From positions 1-40,441 of the forward strand of contig JAFYTP010000128.1 in the NCBI GenBank assembly GCA_017558775.1: DNA of 40,441 bases, in the 5' to 3' direction. The stretch comes from Bacteroidales bacterium. Its GTDB lineage: Bacteria > Bacteroidota > Bacteroidia > Bacteroidales > UBA932. The position numbers were made by a program, and so were the translations under genes. Of this stretch, positions 15,969-24,000 are shown one piece after another. Every line of letters begins with the position of its first letter. Positions within the stretch are counted from its first letter, which is position 1. The notes under the pieces are model-generated. The model was not told the DNA's origin. It searched no databases and saw only the letters and a program-made list of their open reading frames with translations.

Positions 15969-16487
15969 ATGAAAAAGATTCTGGCTCTCCTCGTCATCCT
16001 TTCCACCGCCGCATCCGTAGCACGCGCCCAATCCATCGAACCCCCGTATCCCGAAGGCCCGGGCCTGGAATTCGTGTGTGAACTCCGCGTTAACTGCGGC
16101 CCCGCTTACACCGTCGGAAAGACGGCCCACGGCACCCGGATGGTGATTCCCATCCTGGGCGGCACCTTCTCCGGTCCCGGCATGAAGGGCGAAATCCTCG
16201 AGGGCGGCGCGGACTACCAACTGGTGGACCAGGAGCGCGGCCGCAACGAGATCGAGGCTATCTACTCCATCCGCACCGATGACGGTGTCAATATCCACAT
16301 CCGCAACTGCGGCCTCATCACGATGAACCGCGGCGAGAACGGCGCGCCGGGCTTCTACTTCCGCACGGCGCCCAAGTTCGAGGCCCCGCAGGACAGCCCC
16401 TACGACTGGCTTAACAACGCCATCTTCGTGTGCATGCCCGGCCCCGCCACCGACTGCATCTGCCTGCGCGTCTGGAAGGTGCTCTGA
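15969..16487 (+). CDS. Secreted DUF3237-like protein
   Basis: Predicted exported protein of 172 residues. A signal peptide MKKILALLVILSTAASVARAQ follows the ATG at 15969. The open frame extends to 15903, but the upstream residues precede the signal peptide and lie over the terminator, so they are unlikely to be translated. The mature part, FVCELRVNCGPAYTVGKTAHGTRMVIPILGGTFSGPGMKGEIL, followed later by EAIYSIRTDDGVNIHIRNCGLI and YFRTAPKFEAP...YDWLNNAIFV, matches the small beta-barrel DUF3237 family, whose function is unknown. The final stretch CMPGPATDCICLRVWKVL has several cysteines that could form disulfides. Its stop codon abuts the stop codon of the convergent hydE without any gap. Confidence 0.85.
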   Translation: MKKILALLVILSTAASVARAQSIEPPYPEGPGLEFVCELRVNCGPAYTVGKTAHGTRMVIPILGGTFSGPGMKGEILEGGADYQLVDQERGRNEIEAIYSIRTDDGVNIHIRNCGLITMNRGENGAPGFYFRTAPKFEAPQDSPYDWLNNAIFVCMPGPATDCICLRVWKVL

Positions 16488-17534
16488 TTATTTCTTTTGG
16501 AAGTGTTTTGAATCCCCCCATCGGCCGTAGCCGATGACGATCCCCCTATCGACAAGATCCTGTACGTCGCTTGCGTTCAGGGTCTTGCGGTCGTATAGGT
16601 TGTACTTGACCATCTGTTCCTCGGGGGTGATGTTGGGCATAATGACGTTGGCTCCGGAAAGAAGGCCCTTTTCGCGTCCACGGGGGTCCAGAACTTCCAG
16701 GGCAGTAGCGGCGGCGATGTTGATGTCCGGCATCAGCAGGCGCAGCAGCGCAATCATCTTGAGCCCAAGCGCAAACCGCCTTTCGGCGGAAGGATAAGGG
16801 GTTCCTGTCAATGTCAACGGCGTCTCAGGATGCGGGTTGTACGGCCCCATCCCCACCATCGGCGCGTCAAACTTCTTATAGAACAGAAGGTCGTCCGCCA
16901 AATCCTCCGGCGTCTGGAACGGCATCCCAATCATTGCACCCGTACCCGCCTGATAACCAATCTCTTTCAGATCATACAACGCCCGAACCCGGCGGTCGTA
17001 AGCGTGCAGGGAATCATTCGGGTGAATCTTGTGATACAGGTCGGGATTGGAAGACTCGATGCGCAGCAAGTAGCGGTGCGCCCCGGCATCGAACCACTCT
17101 TCATAGACCTCCCGGGACTGCTCGCCCAAAGAAAGGGTAACGCCCAGAGACGGAGCATCTCCCGTGTCGATGGCCTTGATCTCCTTCAGCAGCCGGGTGA
17201 TTTTGCGGACAAACGCCGCATCTGTGCGCTCGCCCCCCTGGATAACCACGGAGCCGAACCGGCGCCGAGTCGCTATCCGCGCCGTCGCCAGCACCTCCTC
17301 CTCGGAGAGTTCATACCGTTGGCTCCGGATGTCCCGCCGGATCCCGCAATAAAGGCAATTCTTGACGCAAATGTTGGATATCTCGATGAGCCCACGCAGA
17401 TAGACTTCCGGGCCGATGGTATCGACCTTGACGCGATACGCCTCCTCGCGGAGCGCCGCCTCAAAAGCAGCATCCTCGCAGGCAATGGCCGCCGCCAGCC
17501 CTTCCCGGTCCAGTGTGAGTTCAGACAGTTTCAT
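16488..17534 (-). CDS. hydE: [FeFe]-hydrogenase maturase HydE (radical SAM)
   Basis: Radical S-adenosylmethionine enzyme needed, with HydF and HydG, to build the H-cluster of [FeFe] hydrogenases. The 348-residue length is typical. The 4Fe-4S motif C-x3-C-x2-C is at C56, C60 and C63 (CVKNCLYCGIRRD). The HydE-like features VVIQGGERTD, YLLRIESSNPDLYHKIHP and MIGMPFQTPEDLADDL follow. The ATG at 17532-17534 gives MKLSELTLDREGL. The upstream -7 box TATCTTTG lies at 17546-17553. No hydF, hydG or hydrogenase structural gene is in this window, so the gene is physically separate from its partners. PylB- or methylornithine-synthase-type relatives are possible, but the sequence reads as HydE. Confidence 0.9.
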   Translation of the reverse strand: MKLSELTLDREGLAAAIACEDAAFEAALREEAYRVKVDTIGPEVYLRGLIEISNICVKNCLYCGIRRDIRSQRYELSEEEVLATARIATRRRFGSVVIQGGERTDAAFVRKITRLLKEIKAIDTGDAPSLGVTLSLGEQSREVYEEWFDAGAHRYLLRIESSNPDLYHKIHPNDSLHAYDRRVRALYDLKEIGYQAGTGAMIGMPFQTPEDLADDLLFYKKFDAPMVGMGPYNPHPETPLTLTGTPYPSAERRFALGLKMIALLRLLMPDINIAAATALEVLDPRGREKGLLSGANVIMPNITPEEQMVKYNLYDRKTLNASDVQDLVDRGIVIGYGRWGDSKHFQKK

Positions 17535-17545
17535 ATCGACAAGAA

Positions 17546-17553
17546 CAAAGATA
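17546..17553 (-). promoter_or_regulatory. -7 box TATCTTTG of hydE
   Basis: The minus strand reads TATCTTTG, 11 bases upstream of the hydE ATG, so the leader is very short. Just upstream are three near-copies of AATAAAGG (17556-17580), which occupy the place where a -33 element would be. Confidence 0.6.
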
Positions 17554-17598
17554 ACCCTTTATTTCCTTTATTCCTTTATTGTTTTTTTTATAAGAATT

Positions 17599-17629
17599 AT
17601 TGTTTTTCGATAAAATTTCACTATCTTTG
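17599..17629 (+). promoter_or_regulatory. Promoter of the acyltransferase-sppA operon (ATTG - 19 bp - TATCTTTG)
   Basis: -33-like ATTG ending at 17602 and -7 box TATCTTTG at 17622-17629, with a 19-bp spacer. Only four bases separate the box from the ATG at 17634, which predicts transcription starting at or next to the start codon. Confidence 0.7.
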
Positions 17630-17633
17630 CGGT

Positions 17634-18671
17634 ATGAACGTGCAAACAAAGGCAAATCGACAATACTACCTGGACAACCTGAAGGTCTTTCTGACCGTGC
17701 TGGTGATATTTCACCATGCGGGGCAGGCGTATGGGACCGGGGGCGGATGGGCTTATACGCCCAGCAATCCGGCGGAGTTCATGCCGTGGATCTGGCATTT
17801 CTTTTCGACCAACGCCAGCTTCTTCATGGGGTTGTATTTCCTGATTTCGGGGTATTTCGTGCCGAGGAGTTATGATAAGCATGGCGGAAAGGATTTTGTC
17901 AAGAAGAAACTGGTCCGGCTCGGTATTCCGTTGGTAGTGATGGGCGGCTTGCTTTCGCTGCTGGCCGGCAAGTTCGAGACCGGGCACATGTGGTTCGTGG
18001 AAAGCCTGTTGGTGTTCTGTCTCATTTATGCGCTGATCCGCCAGTTCGTGCCCGCGCTGAAGAGCTGCCGCGTGCAACAGCTGCCGCTATGGAGCCTGCT
18101 GGCCATCGGTCTGGTCATGGGTGTCGGCAGTTATTTCATCCGGCAGGTGAGCCCGCAGGACCATTGGATCTGGCCGTTCGGGATTATTCCTATGGCGATT
18201 GAACCGGCTCATTATCTGCAATATGTGATGATGTTCATCATCGGCGTGCTGGCGGGTCGATGCGGGTGGATCGAGAAGATGAGCAACCGCATGGGTGCTT
18301 CGGCACTCACCATTGGCCTCCTTTTTGCCATTGGCAATTACGTCCGCGGCGACGGGGCCTGGAACGGCTTCGTGTGGCGGTGGTTCGGCATTTACGAGTC
18401 GCTGATGTGTGTATTCATTTCCTTCGGGTTGCTGTGGCTGTTCCGCGAGTTCGCGAATTGGAGCGGCCGGTTCTGGCGCTGGAGCGCCGCGCAGTCGTAC
18501 GGCGCCTATGTGTTCCATATGCTGCTGATGCTGGTGTTGCAGAACCTGACGGACGGCCTCTGGATGGGGGCGTTCGGCAAGTTCCTCTTCATCGGCGTCG
18601 TCAGCACCATCATTTCGTTTGTATTCACCTGGCTCGTCCGGATGATTCCGGGCGTCAAGAAAGTTCTGTAG
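17634..18671 (+). CDS. Acyltransferase-3 family membrane protein
   Basis: Polytopic inner-membrane protein of 345 residues, probably transferring an acyl (often acetyl) group to a surface glycan or lipid. The N-terminus RQYYLDNLKVFLTVLVIFHHAGQAYG carries the family's catalytic-region histidine pair (FHH). About ten hydrophobic helices follow (ASFFMGLYFLISGYFVPRSY, HMWFVESLLVFCLIYALIR, WIWPFGIIPMAIEPAHYLQYVMMFIIGVLAG). The open frame extends far upstream to 16830, but only the ATG at 17634 fits the family and lies directly behind the promoter. It is one base upstream of sppA and clearly co-transcribed with it. The acceptor is unknown. Confidence 0.9.
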   Translation: MNVQTKANRQYYLDNLKVFLTVLVIFHHAGQAYGTGGGWAYTPSNPAEFMPWIWHFFSTNASFFMGLYFLISGYFVPRSYDKHGGKDFVKKKLVRLGIPLVVMGGLLSLLAGKFETGHMWFVESLLVFCLIYALIRQFVPALKSCRVQQLPLWSLLAIGLVMGVGSYFIRQVSPQDHWIWPFGIIPMAIEPAHYLQYVMMFIIGVLAGRCGWIEKMSNRMGASALTIGLLFAIGNYVRGDGAWNGFVWRWFGIYESLMCVFISFGLLWLFREFANWSGRFWRWSAAQSYGAYVFHMLLMLVLQNLTDGLWMGAFGKFLFIGVVSTIISFVFTWLVRMIPGVKKVL

Positions 18672-18672
18672 C

Positions 18673-20316
18673 ATGAAAAAATATCTGATCGCACTCCTCC
18701 TTCCCCTGCTGGCGGCGCCCTTGTCCGCGCAGGATTTCTTGAAAGGAAAGATTCTGTATTTCGATGAAGGTAAGGGAATTGCCGAACGAGGCGGTACTGA
18801 CATCGACTTCTCCCTGACAGGAGGACTGTCCTCCTCTTCCTCCATTTCCCTGTTGAATGTGGAAAGGGCCTTGGAAAAGGCCGCCGAAGACGATGACATC
18901 GCCATGGTCTTCCTCCGTCCGGACAAGATTTCCGCCGGCATGGCGGCCAAGGAAGAACTGCGCCGCAGCCTGGAACGGTTCAGCCAGTCGGGCAAGCCGG
19001 TCGTCTGCTACGGCATCACTTTCGAAAACGGGTCCTACTACCTGGGTTCCGTGGGAGACCGCGTGTTCATGCATCCCGATTCCGATGGGACCCTGACCGG
19101 CCTCGCCTCGCAATCGATGTACTATAAGGACCTGCTGGACAGCCTCGGCATCCAGGTCGAGCTGATTCGCCACGGCAGCTACAAATCGGCCGGAGAGCCG
19201 TATATCCGCAGCGAGATGAGCGCCGAGAACCGGGAACAGAACCTGGCCCTCCTCCGCTCCATCTGGGAGCCGATGGTGGAAGACATGGCCGCCTCCCGGG
19301 GCGTCAGCGCCGATTCGCTCCGGTACTGGACCGACCATCTGACCTTGGGTAGCTCGCAGGACTGGCTGGACAAGGGTCTCGTGGACGGCCTGAAATACCG
19401 CGACGAGATGGAAAACTACCTCTGCCACCTGTTCGGGAAGAACGACCCCGACCAGCTGAAGAAAGTGTCGATGTCCGACTACATCAAGGACCTCAAGAAC
19501 AAGGGTTCCCAAAAGATCGCCATCCTGTACGCCGAAGGTGACATCGTCCGTTCCGGCAGCGGCATCGCGGGAGAGCGGTTCTCCCGGGAAATCGCGAAGG
19601 TCAGGGCGGATTCCACCGTCAAGGCGGTCGTTTTCCGGGTCAATTCCCCCGGCGGCGAAGTGGTTGCCGCCGATATGATCCGCCGGGAAATCGAACTGCT
19701 GAAGAAAGATAAGCCCGTCATCGCCAGTTACGGCGCGTATGCCGCTTCCGGAGGCTACCTGATCTCCGCCGGCGCGGACCGGATCATCGCGGACAACGCG
19801 TCCATCACCGGATCGATCGGTGTCTTCGGGATGTCAATCGGCTATGGCGAAGCGCTGAGGAAGAAGTTGCACATCAACACGTTCACGGTCGGGACAAACG
19901 ACCACAGCGACATGGGCACTGGCCTCCGGACGCTCCAAGGCGAAGAGCTCGTCTGGCATCAAAAGACCGTCGACAGAATCTATGACGACTTCGTTTCCAC
20001 CGTGTCCGAAGGCCGCGGCATGGACAAGGATGCTGTCGACGCCATCGCGCAGGGCCGGGTCTGGTCCGGTAAGGACGCCCTGGCCATCGGACTGGTCGAT
20101 GAGCGGGGAACCCTGCTGGACGCCGTCCATTGCGCCGCCGAGGCCGCCGGCCTGAAGAAGTACCGCATCGTGGCCTATCCCGCCAAGAAGAAACTCCTGG
20201 AGAACCTGATGTCCAAGGATGAGAAAAAGGACACGCCGCTCCTCCGGGTGACCGAACTCCTTCCCCAGGGCTTCTCGACCACAGCCCGGATGTCCACCAT
20301 CAACATCGACCTGTAA
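18673..20316 (+). CDS. sppA: Signal peptide peptidase SppA, 67K type
   Basis: Membrane-bound serine protease that degrades cleaved signal peptides. It has 547 residues with an N-terminal signal/anchor (MKKYLIALLLPLLAAPLSAQ) and two tandem S49 domains, as in the long form of SppA. The catalytic lysine is K171 in HGSYKSAGEPYIRSEM and the nucleophilic serine is S359 in YGAYAASGGYLISAGAD. The motifs FRVNSPGGEVVAADMI and ITGSIGVFGM flank the active site. It is preceded by the acyltransferase (1-base gap) and followed by a beta-barrel gene whose ATG overlaps its stop codon (TAATG). Confidence 0.95.
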   Translation: MKKYLIALLLPLLAAPLSAQDFLKGKILYFDEGKGIAERGGTDIDFSLTGGLSSSSSISLLNVERALEKAAEDDDIAMVFLRPDKISAGMAAKEELRRSLERFSQSGKPVVCYGITFENGSYYLGSVGDRVFMHPDSDGTLTGLASQSMYYKDLLDSLGIQVELIRHGSYKSAGEPYIRSEMSAENREQNLALLRSIWEPMVEDMAASRGVSADSLRYWTDHLTLGSSQDWLDKGLVDGLKYRDEMENYLCHLFGKNDPDQLKKVSMSDYIKDLKNKGSQKIAILYAEGDIVRSGSGIAGERFSREIAKVRADSTVKAVVFRVNSPGGEVVAADMIRREIELLKKDKPVIASYGAYAASGGYLISAGADRIIADNASITGSIGVFGMSIGYGEALRKKLHINTFTVGTNDHSDMGTGLRTLQGEELVWHQKTVDRIYDDFVSTVSEGRGMDKDAVDAIAQGRVWSGKDALAIGLVDERGTLLDAVHCAAEAAGLKKYRIVAYPAKKKLLENLMSKDEKKDTPLLRVTELLPQGFSTTARMSTINIDL

Positions 20317-21056
20317 TGAGCATGAAATACGCACTGATTCTTTTCGTCGGCCTGTCGATGGCCGCGTCCGGGGCTTTCGCCCAGGAAAAACCCGCCCGGG
20401 ACCGCCTGGCGGAGATCGAACAAATGACCGTCAACCCCTCCAGACACCATAAACCGGCCGGAGAATTCGATAAAATCGGCATCAACCTGATTCCGGATAT
20501 CGGCTACGGAGAATATTTCATCTCTTCCGACGACTTCAAGTCCAAAGGGTCCGTCGGCGTTTACGCCCACCTGCTGGAAGGGTTCGTCCGTCCCGTCTCC
20601 TGGTTCAGCCTGCACGTAGGCGGAGGCCTCGGCTGGAACCGGTACCAGAGCGCCCAGTCCGTTTTCTCGCTGGACGAGGCCAACCATATCCGGATCAGGC
20701 CGATGTCGGAGGAAGAACTGGCGACCGGAAACAGCCGGTCCTCCATTGTCGGACCGACGGTCCTGATTCCCGCTACCCTGCAATTCCATTTCGGGGACGT
20801 CTCGCTGCGCGTGGGCGCGGAGGCCATCCACGCCTTCCGCACCAAGGTCCGCACCGATTTCTACGAGGGGGATGTCCGCAAGATAACCATAACTCCAGGA
20901 GCCGTCACCGTCCCCTGGAGCTACGATTTCTTCGCGTCTGTTTCTTATGACGGGCTTGGCATCTTCGTCAAGTACCAGCCTGCCGCGTTCCGCCAGTTTC
21001 CTCAGCCGGGGCCCACGCTTTCCTGCCTGGCCCTCGGCATCAGAATGGGGATCTAA
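20316..21056 (+). CDS. Predicted secreted or outer-membrane beta-barrel protein of unknown function
   Basis: 246 residues with a signal peptide (MKYALILFVGLSMAASGAFAQ). I do not recognise a family. After a charged N-terminal region (ARDRLAEIEQMTVNPSRHH) the protein shows alternating amphipathic strands (INLIPDIGYGEYFISS, SVGVYAHLLEGFVRPVSWFSLHVGGGLGWN, LQFHFGDVSLRVGAEAIHAF, YDFFASVSYDGLGIFVKY) and ends with LALGIRMGI, consistent with a small outer-membrane barrel. The first ATG at 20316 overlaps the sppA stop codon (translational coupling). A second ATG two codons later (20322) may be the real start. The stop lies 6 bases from the stop of the convergent macroglobulin gene. Confidence 0.75.
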   Translation: MSMKYALILFVGLSMAASGAFAQEKPARDRLAEIEQMTVNPSRHHKPAGEFDKIGINLIPDIGYGEYFISSDDFKSKGSVGVYAHLLEGFVRPVSWFSLHVGGGLGWNRYQSAQSVFSLDEANHIRIRPMSEEELATGNSRSSIVGPTVLIPATLQFHFGDVSLRVGAEAIHAFRTKVRTDFYEGDVRKITITPGAVTVPWSYDFFASVSYDGLGIFVKYQPAAFRQFPQPGPTLSCLALGIRMGI

Positions 21057-21062
21057 GCCCGG

Positions 21063-24000
21063 CTATTCCGAGCGCAACGGGCCCTGGAAGGCCGCGTTGG
21101 CTCGGTAGCCGGGGGCATAGAGGGATTCGACCGTGACCACGGGAGCCGTGAAGGTGCCAGCCTGAGTCACGAACAGTTCTTCTTCCCAAACCGTCGTATT
21201 TTCCGGACACACGTCGATCCACCAGATGGTGCGGTCGGCGCGGACGTCCCGGTAGTACTCCGGGAACCGGGTCCATAGCCCGTCAACCCGGTACGCCACG
21301 ACACCGCTCTTCCTGTCATTGTTGTCCGACGGACCCGAACGCTGTTCGACCGGCTGGAGGGAAGCCTCGCGGAAGGCGTCGAGCCGGACAAAGGAGCGGT
21401 TCTCCGTACTCGTGATCACATAGCGGGCGACGATCCGGTCGCCCACGTTGAGCGTAGTCCCAGGCTGGATTTCGGCCATCGTGTCATATTTCTTCTTGAA
21501 GAACTTCCGTTCCACCCGCATCTGGTTTCCAACCGACTTGATGTCCTCGAACGGAACGGCCTTCGTGGCCGTCAAGGTGACAATCTGCCGGTCCAGCAGG
21601 CTGTCCGAACCGTTCAGGACGGACTGCAAGGCCTCCACATAGGCAGGGTCGCCGGTCCAGGACTGGGTCTCGTTCTGGAGGACCAGCCAAAGTTTCACGC
21701 CGTCGGAAATCGGGCCTTCCAGCAGGTTGGAGACCAGGGTATGGGCATACACTTCGGAGGCCAGGATGCCCCGGAACGGCAGCACCGCGTTCGGATAATA
21801 CAGGGCGCTGGACGGATGCCGGACCGCATACTGCCGGATGGTTTCCAGGTCATTCGTGATGGTTTTCCGGAAACGGGACGCCGTCAGGATCACCTCTCCC
21901 CAGGCCTGGCCCAGGGCGATGCCCTCTTCCGAGGCCAGCAGGTTCTGGAGCGTCCGGACCCGGCGGGCCCGGTCCAGCACCCAGCCATTGGCATAATCAT
22001 AGCGTCCCGGTGAGAGATACTTCCGGGCGAACCAGCGGAAATCCTTGAGCCGATACCGGCGGACGGCTTTCTCCTCCACCCCGGTCAGGTCGAAGGGGAC
22101 GGAGGCCCACATCGCGCGGATATCCATGTACTGCTCGTCCGACAGACCGCCGCACCACCTCGGGAACCAGTTCCCGAACTGGCTGATGTCCAGATAATGG
22201 ACGGTGGCGTCCATGTCGGGGATCGCGATGCCCTTATCCCGCAGGGTGGCGAAACGCTCCAGCACGGTGGCCGTCACGACCGGCGAGGAATCCATCCCGT
22301 CCACCCAGGCAAAGCCGCCGTCCTCGTTGCGAAGCTCCATCAGCGGTTTCAGGGTGCCGGTCGTATCCTGGCCCAGCAGCGCCCGCGCAAAGTAATTGGC
22401 CGAGAGGGACAGGGCGTCCGGATCTTCCGGAGCCGTCCATTCCGAGAGCCCCGCTTCCACCACTTCGCGAAGCGTCCGGACCGTCACTTCCGCCTGATCG
22501 CCGGGGATGTTGACAAACTTCCGCCGGAGCGAATCAGCAGCTTCCGGCCCGGCCAGGGCCGAATGGGATTCCGTCAATATCTGGGCGGCCGGGTAAACCG
22601 GGACGTTGAGCCGAAGGGCGTCGCTGAAGTTGTCCGCTTGGAAGACCATCCGGAGGTTCAGCTCCTTCCCGTCCGCGAAAGGCGCCGCCACCGAGTAAAC
22701 GGCCGCGGCGGTTCCGCCGGCCGGGACGGTCAGGTCCGCATACTGCACGGACTGTTCCTCTCCGCCCTGCTCCACCTGCAGATACAGGCGTCCGGTAATC
22801 GGCGTGTCGGAAACGCTGGAAACCGTGGCGGAAAGCTCGTATTCGTCCTTGTCGTACAGATACCGGGGCTGGTTCACGGAGATCCGCACCGGGATCGTGA
22901 CCACGAAATCCCGCCGCAGGACAGCATTCCGCATCCTGGTGTCATGGGCAAAGACATTGACGTGGTAAGAGGATAGCTTGTCGGAGGTCTTGAAGGTGAC
23001 ATCGACCTTCCCCGTCTCGTCCGGATATAGGAACGGCTCGAAGGCCAGGGCCTCGGAGAAGATTTCCCGGTAGGCCTCGCCCGCGAAATCGGGCATCTGC
23101 ACATTGTCATCGGCAGAACCCGGAGAGCGATAACCATAGATCGCCGGTGTGTATTCGGGCTCGGATTCCCGTTTCGAGGTCAAACCCCGGACTTTGATGC
23201 CGCGGATCGCGCCGGTCAGGGTGGCTTTCTTTTGGACGCCGTAGCCGATGACCACCGTCTCTTCCAGGTATTGGACATCCTCTTCAAGGAAAACCTGTAT
23301 TCCCGAATCACCCCGGACAGTAGCCTCCTTGTAGCCGATACAATAGACATTCAGCCAGGTCCCCACCGGAACCTTCATGGAGAAACAACCGTCGACATCG
23401 GTAACCACGCCATTTACCGTCCCTTCTTGGACAACGGATGCTCCGATGATAGGTTCTCCCGCCATATCGGTTACAATTCCATACACGGGCCCTTCCCCTT
23501 TGACTGGAACCGGGACTACTTTTCCGCTTGCACGTTTGATCGACTCCCCGGAAACGGATCCGTTCCTGGAGGAGCTCCAGGCGTTCCTGAAAACAGGCTG
23601 GAGGAGCGTCACCCTCTCCCAATCGTTCGGGTTCATCACGTCCAGGCTCTTGTCAAACACGGCCACGGCCGCTTCCGCGCCCGGATCCATTTGCAGCGTC
23701 AGGGTGCAGGGTGCACCCGGCATCGTCTGGTCCACAAAACGGGAGAAGGAAAGCGGAAGGTCCATTTCGTGCCGGACCCGGTGATAGACCGCCTCATGGG
23801 TGACCTTTTCCGCATCCCGGAAATAGAACACCTCCAGCCGGACGGCGTCCGGATAGGAGCCCTTGTAGGTGAAACCGAGATCCATCATCGACCCGGCCCC
23901 GCCCCGGTTCCCTTCCAGATGCACCAGCCGCGATTCCAGGATCGATCCGTCCGGCGCGAACAGCGTGGCCACCGCCCAAAGCGGTCCGTCGCCGGCTCCA

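Noticed and set aside
17556-17580. Three near-copies of CCTTTATT as a CRISPR-like or satellite repeat
   Set aside because: Only about 25 bases in total, no spacers; at most a local promoter feature of hydE.
16830-17633. A 268-residue N-terminal extension of the acyltransferase
   Set aside because: It overlaps hydE antisense, has no membrane character, and the promoter lies directly before the ATG at 17634.
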